This document shows positions 33,285-42,078 of a stretch of 64,000 nucleotides of DNA, in pieces; positions within the stretch are counted from its first letter, which is position 1, and each line of letters starts with the position of its first letter. A model generated the notes under the pieces. The model was not told the origin of the DNA and did not search any database. It worked only from the letters and a program-made list of their open reading frames with translations. The stretch is from Mucilaginibacter sp. dw_454 (GTDB lineage Bacteria > Bacteroidota > Bacteroidia > Sphingobacteriales > Sphingobacteriaceae): assembly GCF_018449775.1 (NCBI RefSeq), contig NZ_JAAVVB010000002.1, forward strand, positions 186,001 through 250,000. Reading direction: 5' to 3'. Made by a program: the position numbers and the translations under genes.

Positions 33285-34385
33285 ATGACTTATTTCACCA
33301 AATTACCTGCGGTATTATTATTAGAAGACGGAACTGTTTTTCATGGCAAAGCTGCCGGAAAAATTGGTACCACCGCCGGCGAAATTTGTTTTAATACCGG
33401 TATGACCGGCTACCAGGAAATTTTTACCGACCCATCTTATTTTGGGCAAATTATGGTGGCTACCAATGCGCACATCGGTAATTATGGTATAGCCAATGCC
33501 GAAGTTGAATCTGGCAATATCCAGATTGCCGGCCTGGTTTGTAAAAACTATAATATCCCTTACAGCCGTAAACAAGCCGATGAGTCTATCCAGGATTATT
33601 TTCAACAACAAAATATAGTAGGGATCTCTGATGTGGATACCCGCCAGTTGGTTCGCCATATCCGCGATAAAGGCGCGATGAATGCCATCATCTCCTCGGA
33701 AATTACGGATATTGACGAGCTGAAAGCTAAACTGGCCGAAGTGCCGTCAATGGATGGGTTGGAGCTATCATCAAAAGTATCGACTACAGAAACTTATACG
33801 TTCGGCGAAGAAAACGCACCATATCGTGTTGCAGTGTTAGATTTAGGTGTAAAGAAAAATATCCTGCGCAATTTTGATGATCGTGGGGTTTATGCTAAAG
33901 TTTATCCTGCCAAAACCACTTTTGCCGAAATGGAGAAAGATTTTGCACCAAGCGGTTACTTCATCTCCAACGGCCCCGGCGACCCATCTGCCATGCCTTA
34001 TGCCGTTGAAACGGTTAAAGAGATCCTGGCTTCTGATAAACCTATGTTCGGAATCTGTTTAGGTCACCAGTTATTGGCTTTGGCTAATGATATCCCAACC
34101 AAAAAAATGTTTAACGGCCACCGCGGTTTAAATCACCCGGTTAAAAATATCATTATTAACCACTGCGAGGTTACTTCTCAAAACCATGGTTTTGGCGTAG
34201 TACCTGAAGCAGTTAGAGCGTCTGATAAAGTAGAGATTACCCACGTTAACCTGAATGATCAATCTATTGAAGGTATCCGTGTAAAAGGTAAAAAAGCATT
34301 CTCGGTACAATATCACCCCGAGTCATCACCAGGCCCGCATGATAGCCGCTATTTGTTTGACGACTTTATTAATTTGATGAAGTAA
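33285..34385 (+). CDS. carA: Carbamoyl-phosphate synthase small subunit
   Basis: 366 residues from the ATG at 33285. An in-frame GTG at 33187/ORF extension upstream overlaps the -7 box and is rejected. It hydrolyses glutamine and passes ammonia to CarB for pyrimidine and arginine synthesis. N-terminal domain: LEDGTVFHGKAAG, GEICFNTGMTGYQEI, DPSYFGQI. C-terminal glutamine amidotransferase: SNGPGDPSAMP, nucleophile Cys in GICLGHQLL, and QYHPESSPGPHD with catalytic His/Glu. The large subunit carB is not in the window; the gene ends at its own terminator. Confidence 0.97.
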   Translation: MTYFTKLPAVLLLEDGTVFHGKAAGKIGTTAGEICFNTGMTGYQEIFTDPSYFGQIMVATNAHIGNYGIANAEVESGNIQIAGLVCKNYNIPYSRKQADESIQDYFQQQNIVGISDVDTRQLVRHIRDKGAMNAIISSEITDIDELKAKLAEVPSMDGLELSSKVSTTETYTFGEENAPYRVAVLDLGVKKNILRNFDDRGVYAKVYPAKTTFAEMEKDFAPSGYFISNGPGDPSAMPYAVETVKEILASDKPMFGICLGHQLLALANDIPTKKMFNGHRGLNHPVKNIIINHCEVTSQNHGFGVVPEAVRASDKVEITHVNLNDQSIEGIRVKGKKAFSVQYHPESSPGPHDSRYLFDDFINLMK

Positions 34386-34404
34386 TCAGATTGAAAATAA
34401 ATAG

Positions 34405-34429
34405 AAAGACGCCCGATGGCGTCTTTTTT
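34405..34429 (+). terminator. Intrinsic terminator of carA
   Basis: A 9-base-pair stem (AAAGACGCC with GGCGTCTTT) encloses a CGAT loop, followed by further T residues. Confidence 0.85.
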
Positions 34430-34442
34430 GGTTTAATAATAA

Positions 34443-34524
34443 TTGTCATTCTGAGCGTAGCGAAGAATCTTATACGTAATACTTGTCGCGCTTATAGGAT
34501 TCTTCGCTACGCTCAGAATGACAA
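34443..34524. repeat. REPIN-like repeat (GTCAT family, type B, intact)
   Basis: Two perfectly inverted arms: TTGTCATTCTGAGCGTAGCG...GAATC and its reverse complement, around a ~28-base spacer. Each arm can also form a small hairpin (ATTCT...AGAAT). A decayed relative lies at 13311-13386. Confidence 0.85.
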
Positions 34525-34645
34525 CCCTTTTTGTGTGTTTTACCGAAACCCTCATCCATTCACCGACAATTTCCCTTAACTTACCTAATAACCGTGTGCC
34601 ATTTTTGATTTCCGATGCAAATTTGAATCATAAAATCATCACACA

Positions 34646-34744
34646 ATGACAACTTTATTCACCGTACCGGCATTAATTATCGTCACGCATTTTTTTGCGC
34701 ATGTAGTATCTGCTATCCATTTAATTGGTCACCTGGTAAAATAA
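34646..34744 (+). CDS. Possible 32-residue hydrophobic His-rich micro-protein
   Basis: ATG to TAA, 32 residues: LFTVPALIIV, then a segment with four His at near-helical spacing (THFFAHVV, AIHLIGHLVK). It could be a one-pass membrane peptide. No -7 box or relative is visible, so it may be chance. The remaining bases of this 444-base gap hold the carA terminator and a type B repeat. Confidence 0.25.
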   Translation: MTTLFTVPALIIVTHFFAHVVSAIHLIGHLVK

Positions 34745-34829
34745 TTACAAGTTATGAAGCTCTTTCTGCTTATTGTAATAATCGTACTGATACGTCAAAA
34801 AAATCGCTGATATTTCACACCTTTGCGGC

Positions 34830-35594
34830 ATGGCAAAACAATCCATCATTACAGTAAAAAACCTGGTTAAAAACTATGGCGATTTTAAAGCTGTAAAAGG
34901 CATTAGCTTTGAAGTTTACGAGGGCGAAATCTTCGGTTTACTGGGCCCTAACGGCGCGGGTAAAACCACCACCCTCGAGATCATTGAAACCCTGCGTGAA
35001 AAAACCTCCGGCGAGATCACTGTCGACGGATTTAATATTGATACTGATGCTGCAAGCATTAAAAAACGCATTGGTGTACAATTGCAGGCAGCGGGTTATT
35101 ACCCGAACCTGAATCTTACAGAGTTGATTGATCTCTTCTCGGGATTGTATGGCATACAACGCAGTCCGCTGGAAATGTTGGAAAAAGTTGCGCTGACAGA
35201 CAAAGCCAAAGCCAAATACAAAGAATTATCAGGCGGGCAGAAACAACGTTTCTCGATAGCTACCACCTTAATAAACAATCCGCGCATTGTGTTTTTGGAT
35301 GAGCCGACAACGGGACTCGACCCGCAAGCACGTCGTAACCTTTGGGATTTGATTCGCGAAATCCGCGACCAGGGCACTACCGTAGTGATTACCACCCACT
35401 ATATGGACGAAGCCGAAGTGCTATGCGACCGCGTAGCTTTTGTAGATAACGGAAACATCATAGGCGTTGATACGCCAGATCATTTTATCGATCAACTGGT
35501 AGCCTCGGGATTTGAACGACCAAAACAAGTTAAGTTGGCCAACCTGGAAGATGTATTTATTAATTTGACAGGTAAAGAGTGGCGGGCTGAGTAA
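34830..35594 (+). CDS. ABC-2 type exporter, ATP-binding subunit
   Basis: 254 residues. Walker A GPNGAGKTTTLE, Q-loop VQLQAAGYYP, signature LSGGQKQR, Walker B IVFLDEPTTGLDP, H-loop TTHYMDEAE. The DEAE after the His loop and the short C-terminus are typical of multidrug or polymer export by ABC-2 systems. The start ATG follows a CACCTTTG box by 4 bases (possible leaderless start). Paired with the permease downstream; a repeat interrupts the operon. Confidence 0.92.
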   Translation: MAKQSIITVKNLVKNYGDFKAVKGISFEVYEGEIFGLLGPNGAGKTTTLEIIETLREKTSGEITVDGFNIDTDAASIKKRIGVQLQAAGYYPNLNLTELIDLFSGLYGIQRSPLEMLEKVALTDKAKAKYKELSGGQKQRFSIATTLINNPRIVFLDEPTTGLDPQARRNLWDLIREIRDQGTTVVITTHYMDEAEVLCDRVAFVDNGNIIGVDTPDHFIDQLVASGFERPKQVKLANLEDVFINLTGKEWRAE

Positions 35595-35596
35595 AC

Positions 35597-35729
35597 ATCT
35601 CACAACCCTATCCAAAAGAGAGGGCTTTAAATAACGTTATCGACAATATTGATACTGATTAATAGATAAACATAAAATTAAAAAACATGCTCGTCAGAAC
35701 CCTCTCCTCTGGAGAGGGCAGGGTGAGGT
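35597..35729. repeat. REPIN-like repeat inside the ABC exporter operon (family E variant)
   Basis: The right arm is a clean hairpin (CCCTCTCC-TCT-GGAGAGGG) followed by GCAGGGTGAGGT. The left arm (CATCTCACAACCCTATCC..AGAGAGGGC) is its degenerate inverse. It fills the 138-base gap between the ATPase and permease genes. Confidence 0.7.
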
Positions 35730-35732
35730 CTA

Positions 35733-36845
35733 ATGAACATGACAAACCAAGAAAAACCGTACAGTAATTTTAAAGCTACCCTGGCTATCACCCGGGCAAG
35801 TTTCCGTTCCATTATACGTACGCCATCTACGGTGGTGTTTACGTTGCTTTTTCCGTTGATATTTATTTTGGTTTTCGGCTTTATTAGCGGGGGCGGAGTT
35901 ATTTCCGTTGATGTTGGTGTGGCTAAAACTAATGATACCTTGAACCCGGTTTACCAGGCTTTGAAGAAAGTAAGCGTGGTGCATCTGATCCACGATCAAA
36001 CACCGGAGCAGATGGAAGCCAATCTGAAAAAGGGGAGCATCGATGCAATCCTGAATATTCAGAAAAATGCTACGCCACCTGTCTTCACGGTGAATGTACA
36101 GTCAAGCAAGGCATCCGGCGATAAGATGGCGATTCTAAGATCGGCTTTAAATAATATTTTTTTCGAGATCAATTCGCATGTAACCAATGCACCGCCGCCG
36201 GTTGCCGTTATCAAGGAAGATACGGTAGCAGGCCGCGAGTATAAAACTATCGACTTTATTTTGCCCGGTCAGTTGGGCTTTTCCTTATTAAGCACTGGTG
36301 TATTTGGTACTGCATTCGTTTTCTTATCACTACGGATCACCCTGGTAATCAAACGCTTTTTTGCCACCCCTGTGCAACGTTATAGTATTATTATAGGCGA
36401 GGCTATTGCGCGGATCTCTTTCGCGTTAATTGGCGCATTGTTTATTATTTGCATCGGTCATTTCGCATTTGGTTTTACGCTGGTCCACGGTGTTGTCACG
36501 GTGCTCAATATGCTGCTGCTCTCGCTCATTGGGGTAGTGGTCTTTATGGGTTTTGGTTTCGTGGTGTCGGGTATTGCTAAAAACGAGAGCACGGTGCCGC
36601 CAATTGCTAATTTGATCACGTTGCCACAGTTCCTGCTATCGGGTACGTTTTTCTCTATCAATGTTTTCCCGGCGTGGTTGCAGCCTATCAGCAGGGCGCT
36701 GCCTTTAACCTACCTGAATGACGCTTTGCGTAAGGTTGCTTTTGAGGGCGCAAGCTTAATGGATGTATCGCACCAGATTTTAATTATGGCCATTTGGGGC
36801 GTGGTGATTTATGTGGTAGCTACCAAAACGTTTAAGTGGGAATAG
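35733..36845 (+). CDS. ABC-2 type exporter, permease subunit
   Basis: 370 residues. One membrane segment near the N-terminus (TVVFTLLFPLIFILVFGFI), a soluble extracytoplasmic domain (~60-180), then five segments of the ABC-2 fold with ITLVIKRFFATPVQRYSII and PPIANLITLPQFLLSGTFF, characteristic of the family. It is the membrane partner of the ATPase just upstream. Cargo unknown. Starts 3 bases after a palindromic repeat. Confidence 0.9.
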   Translation: MNMTNQEKPYSNFKATLAITRASFRSIIRTPSTVVFTLLFPLIFILVFGFISGGGVISVDVGVAKTNDTLNPVYQALKKVSVVHLIHDQTPEQMEANLKKGSIDAILNIQKNATPPVFTVNVQSSKASGDKMAILRSALNNIFFEINSHVTNAPPPVAVIKEDTVAGREYKTIDFILPGQLGFSLLSTGVFGTAFVFLSLRITLVIKRFFATPVQRYSIIIGEAIARISFALIGALFIICIGHFAFGFTLVHGVVTVLNMLLLSLIGVVVFMGFGFVVSGIAKNESTVPPIANLITLPQFLLSGTFFSINVFPAWLQPISRALPLTYLNDALRKVAFEGASLMDVSHQILIMAIWGVVIYVVATKTFKWE

Positions 36846-36928
36846 CCAGGTAAACATCGGTCAACGTCGATTTACCTATTCATTTACTTTTATAGCTATG
36901 GCGATTTAGTTCTTGTATTTCTGCTTAT

Positions 36929-36961
36929 AAATAGTTAAATCGCTTAAGCATTTAACTATTT
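36929..36961. repeat. Perfect palindrome upstream of the PAS gene
   Basis: AAATAGTTAAAT, 9-base loop (CGCTTAAGC), ATTTAACTATTT. It ends 9 bases before the PAS gene start. It may be an operator or a leader stem that hides the start; part of a wider word-repeat region from 36846. Confidence 0.6.
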
Positions 36962-36970
36962 AGCTGATAG

Positions 36971-37531
36971 ATGAAATCCGGGGCATTAAAAATTGCAATA
37001 ATTTATGTCGTAGCCGGTGTATCGTGGGTCGCTCTTAGCGACAAGGTGCTGGATTTACTAAAGGCGCGGCTTGATGTATCTGTGATCTTATTTATAGGCA
37101 GCATCAAAGGGGTTGGCTATATGATTTTTACCGGCTTTATCCTTTATAGACTCATCCTTCACTACAATGCCAAATTAGACGAAAGCGAAAAGCAATACCG
37201 CAGCTATTTCGAGGCCAACCCATCGCCCATGTGGATCTATAATAAACGTACCCTGAACTTTACTGCTGTAAATAATGCCGCAATATCTAAATATGGCTAC
37301 ACCGCAGATGAGTTTATGAATATGACAATCTTAGACATTCGTCCTAAAAGCGATGTCGGTAAGGTGCATACGGTAGTAAAACAACTTGCCGGCACTTATA
37401 ACGACTCTGGCATATGGACCCACCGTAAAAAGGATGGCACTTTGATTCCGGTGCATATCACTTCTCATATCATTACTTCGCTAAAGGAACCACATATCAT
37501 GGTGATGGCTGCCGAAGTAAAAAAGGCTTAA
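36971..37531 (+). CDS. Membrane-anchored stand-alone PAS protein
   Basis: 186 residues: two membrane segments (LKIAIIYVVAGVSWVAL; VILFIGSIKGVGYMIFTGFILY) with a short loop, then a single PAS domain (~70-186; YRSYFEANPSPMWIYNKRTLNFTAVNNAA, GIWTHRKKDGTLIPVHIT). The N-terminal half is like that of PAS histidine kinases, but the protein stops where a kinase would begin and no kinase remnant follows before the enolase promoter. It may be a natural sensor truncation that works through dimerisation with another protein. Confidence 0.85.
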   Translation: MKSGALKIAIIYVVAGVSWVALSDKVLDLLKARLDVSVILFIGSIKGVGYMIFTGFILYRLILHYNAKLDESEKQYRSYFEANPSPMWIYNKRTLNFTAVNNAAISKYGYTADEFMNMTILDIRPKSDVGKVHTVVKQLAGTYNDSGIWTHRKKDGTLIPVHITSHIITSLKEPHIMVMAAEVKKA

Positions 37532-37586
37532 TAAATTGTTTAAAAACACGCTTTGTAACATTAAATTTATGTTAATATTAAACAAT

Positions 37587-37619
37587 TTTGCAGCTTATTT
37601 ATTTGAAATTGTATCTTTG
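37587..37619 (+). promoter_or_regulatory. Enolase promoter
   Basis: TTTG at 37587-37590 (-33), 21-base spacer, TATCTTTG at 37612-37619 (-7). It lies 65 bases before the eno ATG. Confidence 0.75.
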
Positions 37620-37675
37620 AAAAACTAAATGTTTCTGGTGTACTATCTACACTAAGATCTTAACTGAATAAATAA

Positions 37676-38980
<1,305 letters not shown>

Positions 38981-38988
38981 TATTCCAG

Positions 38989-39010
38989 GAGACGCAAAAT
39001 ATTGCGTCTC
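38989..39010. terminator. GAGACGCAA palindrome after eno (family F copy 1)
   Basis: GAGACGCAA, loop AATA, TTGCGTCTC. Nine perfect base pairs. The same palindrome occurs after the helicase gene and after dedA. Confidence 0.75.
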
Positions 39011-39023
39011 TACATTGATATTG

Positions 39024-39052
39024 AAAAGGCTCCGGGTTCGGGGCCTTTTTTT
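39024..39052 (+). terminator. Second terminator after eno
   Basis: AAAAGGCTCC pairs with GGGGCCTTTT (one mismatch) around GGGTTC, followed by a T run. Confidence 0.8.
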
Positions 39053-39073
39053 GTTTGACATTTAACCAAATAT

Positions 39074-39130
39074 CCCTCTTTCCCGCTTGCGGAAGAGAGG
39101 GTGGTCGAGCGAAGCAAAGACCGGGTGTCC
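39074..39130. repeat. Half of a family D repeat
   Basis: CCCTCTTTCCCGCTTGCGGAAGAGAGGG followed by TGGTCGAGCGAAGC and ACCGGGTG. It is nearly identical to 53077-53135 but has no inverted partner here. Confidence 0.8.
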
Positions 39131-39133
39131 CCC

Positions 39134-39223
39134 CGCGTTAAGGATTACAGCGGATACCGGCCCGTGACTAAGGCCCTGCGCAGTATGATCCGCCTAAAGG
39201 CGGACTGACCCGAAGGGAACGCC
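39134..39223. repeat. Structured GC-rich intergenic element (CGCGTTAAGG...GGAACGCC)
   Basis: About 90 bases, much more GC-rich than its surroundings, with a TCCGCCTAAAGGCGGA hairpin and ACCGGCCCGTGACTAAGGCC. The ends (GCGTT...AACGC) are inverted. It recalls a dispersed element I have seen in other Bacteroidota intergenic regions. The rest of the 466-base eno-helicase gap holds the eno terminators, a half family D repeat and the helicase promoter. Confidence 0.55.
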
Positions 39224-39337
39224 CAAATAGTTATCAAAGATTATTTCATCATTTATATCTTAAAATAAAATGTCCCTACCTAAATTATTCATTATCAACT
39301 TATTGCTTATCAAAGACATTGCTAACTAATAAAAGCG

Positions 39338-39345
39338 TATCTTTG
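39338..39345 (+). promoter_or_regulatory. -7 box for the DEAD-box helicase
   Basis: TATCTTTG, 101 bases before the ATG. A long leader is usual for cold-responsive RNA helicases, but no known motif is visible. Confidence 0.55.
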
Positions 39346-39446
39346 CGCAAATAAATTAATACCCGTTAGCTTTACGGCTTTGATCACCGACAAACTCTTC
39401 AGATCCGCTATGCAATCGCGTTAGCACAAAATATAAAAGACAATAC

Positions 39447-40760
39447 ATGTTATTTCAAGATTTAAATTTAATTGATCCAATTCTCAGGGCTTTAAAAACT
39501 GAGGGATATACTACCCCAACACCTATACAAGAACAAGCAATACCTATTGTGTTGCAACGCCGCGACCTGTTAGGCTGCGCGCAAACAGGCACCGGTAAAA
39601 CGGCTGCTTTCTCTATACCTATTTTGCAATTGCTTTACCAGGACAAACTGCAACACAAAGAGCAGAAAACCATTAAGGCCCTTATACTAACCCCAACCCG
39701 CGAGCTGGCTATCCAGATCAACGAAAGTTTGGCAGCTTATGGCCGTCATACCGGTTTGAAGCATTTGGTAGTTTTCGGCGGTGTATCTCAAAACCCACAG
39801 GTTGATGCCTTGCGTCGTGGTGTGGATATTTTGGTGGCAACACCGGGCCGTTTGCTGGATTTGATGAACCAACGCTTCATCAACCTCGAGCATATCAAAA
39901 TGCTGGTATTAGACGAAGCCGATCGTATGCTGGACATGGGTTTTGTAAACGATGTGAAGAAAGTAATTGCCAAAGTACCTGCAAAAAGACAGACGTTGTT
40001 TTTCTCGGCCACTATGCCAAAAGAGATCCAGCATTTAGCAGATAGTATTTTAACCAATCCTGAAAGAATTGAGGTTACGCCTGTATCATCAACAGCCGAT
40101 ACCATACAGCAAGAACTTTACTACGTAGAAAAGAATGACAAGCGCGCCTTGTTAGAACATATTTTAAAAGATAAAGGCATTAAAACTGCGCTGGTTTTTA
40201 CCCGCACCAAACATGGCGCAGACAAGGTGGTTAAAGATCTGCACCGCTTAAAGATCACTGCCGAGGCCATTCACGGTAATAAATCGCAAAATGCAAGACA
40301 ACGTGCATTGACCAATTTCAAGAACCGCGATACCCGTGTGTTAATAGCTACGGACATTGCAGCGCGTGGTATTGATATCGACGAGTTGACACACGTAATT
40401 AACTACGAAATACCAAACGTACCCGAAACTTATGTACACCGTATAGGTCGTACAGGCAGGGCAGGAGCCAATGGCATTGCTTATTCGTTTTGCGATGCAG
40501 AGGAACTGGAATTTATAAGAGACATTCACAAGCTGATTGGCAAACAGATCCCGGTTAATGAGGAACATCCGTATGTAATGAATCCGCTGACGGTAAGCCC
40601 ATCTGCTGCTGCGAAGCCTAAAGGTAAAGGTGGCGGCCAAAAGCGCGGCCGTGGTTTTGGCCGTAGCGATCGCCCGTCGGGTGATAAACGTCAAGGCGGC
40701 GGTGGCCGTTCAGAAAATAGCAACCTAAGCGGCGGAAAGCCGGGTGGTAACAGAAGGTAG
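39447..40760 (+). CDS. DEAD-box RNA helicase (RhlE-like)
   Basis: 437 residues. Q motif [10 protein letters not shown], motif I AQTGTGKT, Ia PTRELAIQI, Ib [54 protein letters not shown]. The C-terminal ~55 residues are Gly/Arg/Lys-rich and disordered ([12 protein letters not shown]), an RNA-binding tail typical of RhlE. It unwinds short RNA duplexes, for example in ribosome assembly or mRNA decay. Confidence 0.95.
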   Translation: MLFQDLNLIDPILRALKTEGYTTPTPIQEQAIPIVLQRRDLLGCAQTGTGKTAAFSIPILQLLYQDKLQHKEQKTIKALILTPTRELAIQINESLAAYGRHTGLKHLVVFGGVSQNPQVDALRRGVDILVATPGRLLDLMNQRFINLEHIKMLVLDEADRMLDMGFVNDVKKVIAKVPAKRQTLFFSATMPKEIQHLADSILTNPERIEVTPVSSTADTIQQELYYVEKNDKRALLEHILKDKGIKTALVFTRTKHGADKVVKDLHRLKITAEAIHGNKSQNARQRALTNFKNRDTRVLIATDIAARGIDIDELTHVINYEIPNVPETYVHRIGRTGRAGANGIAYSFCDAEELEFIRDIHKLIGKQIPVNEEHPYVMNPLTVSPSAAAKPKGKGGGQKRGRGFGRSDRPSGDKRQGGGGRSENSNLSGGKPGGNRR

Positions 40761-40771
40761 TGATAAAAGGT

Positions 40772-40799
40772 AGAGACGCAATATTTTGCGTCTCTTTTT
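40772..40799 (+). terminator. Intrinsic terminator with GAGACGCAA palindrome (family F copy 2)
   Basis: AGAGACGCAA, loop TATT, TTGCGTCTCT, then TTTTT. It terminates the helicase gene. Confidence 0.85.
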
Positions 40800-40891
40800 G
40801 TTTTACCGTTGTATTGTTAATAAGTTAATAAGCATATTTGCACCGGTTAAACTTTTTTAATAATTTTAAATAAAATTATCGCGCCACGTTT

Positions 40892-41188
40892 ATGCAACGA
40901 CTGATAGATCTTTTTAAAAACAAATTTTTCCTGGTTACGGTGGCATTCGTGGTATGGATGGTTTTTTTCGATAAGAATGATCTGTTGTCGCAATACCAGT
41001 ATCACCAGGAAGTTAGCAAACTGAAAACTGAGCGCGATTTCTACAAAGCCCAAAGCGAAAAAGTAACTAAAGATCTGGACGAGCTAAACTCGGATCCGGC
41101 CAAACTCGAAAAATTTGCCCGCGAAAAATATCTTATGCACAAAGACAATGAAGATGTTTTTGTGATTGTGAAGGATAAGAAAGATTAA
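40892..41188 (+). CDS. Septum formation initiator (FtsB/DivIC family)
   Basis: 98 residues: one membrane segment (FFLVTVAFVVWMVFF), then a coiled coil (~35-65; SQYQYHQEVSKLKTERDFYKA) and the C-terminal LEKFAREKYLMHKDNEDVFV block typical of FtsB/DivIC. Part of the divisome, bridging FtsQ and FtsL to the septal synthase. A one-mismatch -7 box (CATATTTG, 40833-40840) lies upstream. Confidence 0.9.
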   Translation: MQRLIDLFKNKFFLVTVAFVVWMVFFDKNDLLSQYQYHQEVSKLKTERDFYKAQSEKVTKDLDELNSDPAKLEKFAREKYLMHKDNEDVFVIVKDKKD

Positions 41189-41199
41189 ACTTTCATGAT

Positions 41200-41283
41200 G
41201 TCATGCCGAACTTGTTTCGGCATCCCACATGCTAGGCGAGGCGGACTGCCGCCGGAGATCCTGAAACAAGTTCAGGATGATCC
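41200..41283. repeat. REPIN-like repeat (GTCAT family, type A, copy 1)
   Basis: Two hairpins in inverted orientation: ATGCCGAA-CTTGT-TTCGGCAT and ATCCTGAA-ACAAG-TTCAGGAT, with outer GTCAT and ATGAT. The spacer contains a GGCGGACTGCCGCC hairpin. The stems differ from each other and from the copy at 60049 but always pair. Confidence 0.85.
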
Positions 41284-41334
41284 GTGTAAATCAAATAAAG
41301 CAAGTTATAATTTACTAAGTTTGCTTCTTCGTCC

Positions 41335-42036
41335 ATGATCGCAAGCCTTACCATCATCCGTTACAAAAAACGTTTTATACCCTTTGCCTTGATGGCAATG
41401 GCTGCGCACCGCATTCCGATAGCGCTGCAAAAAGGCTGTACCTTCTGGAGGTTATTGGGTAGCGGCCGCGACGGCGGCTTTAGCATGAAGCCCGATTGGC
41501 AACGATGGGGGCTGTTTGCTGTATGGAACAGTGAAAGCGATTTTAATAGCTTCAACAACAATTCATTCATTTCCAAATGGTGGAATGCGCTTGCCTATGA
41601 AAAATGGACGTTATTATTACAACCGAACCAAAGTCATGGCAAATGGGGCGGTGTCGATCCTTTTAATGATATCGAACCTGTTAAAAATATCGAGGGGCCT
41701 GTTGCAGTACTTACCCGTGCACGGATAAGATTGGGCAAATTTAAAGCATTCTGGTCGTCGGTTGAAGCGGTGAATGATGATCTTAATATAGCGCCGGGCC
41801 GGCTAACATCTATCCCTATAGGCGAAACGTACCACCGGGTTGCTACATTTTCTGTATGGGATAATGCAGACAACATGAAAGCATTTGCCTATAAACCCGG
41901 AAATCATGCCGACGTGATCAAACGCGCCCGGGAGGAGAATTGGTTAGGCGAAGAAATGTTTACCCGCTTCACAATTATATCAAGTCAGGGTACATTAAAT
42001 GGCCAGGATCCTTTACAGGGTGTGGGTCTGAATTAA
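41335..42036 (+). CDS. Spheroidene monooxygenase (CrtA)-like protein
   Basis: 233 residues, no signal peptide. Matches the CrtA-like family: LMAMAAHRIPIALQKGCTFWRLLGSGRDGGFSMKPDW and LTRARIRLGKFKAFWSSVE, then TFSVWDNADNMKAFAYK and ENWLGEEMFTRF. CrtA oxidises carotenoids in phototrophs; the heme or iron ligand and the substrate in Bacteroidota members are unknown. No other carotenoid gene is near. A TAAGTTTG box (41316-41323) ends 11 bases before the ATG. gldA follows within 42 bases. Confidence 0.75.
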   Translation: MIASLTIIRYKKRFIPFALMAMAAHRIPIALQKGCTFWRLLGSGRDGGFSMKPDWQRWGLFAVWNSESDFNSFNNNSFISKWWNALAYEKWTLLLQPNQSHGKWGGVDPFNDIEPVKNIEGPVAVLTRARIRLGKFKAFWSSVEAVNDDLNIAPGRLTSIPIGETYHRVATFSVWDNADNMKAFAYKPGNHADVIKRAREENWLGEEMFTRFTIISSQGTLNGQDPLQGVGLN

Positions 42037-42078
42037 GATTTGAGCAATAATTTCGGCCCAAATTTCTACATTTACACC

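Noticed and set aside
34443..34524. Reading the intact type B repeat as a terminator of carA only.
   Set aside because: carA already has a clear terminator at 34405, and the same repeat occurs elsewhere away from gene ends.
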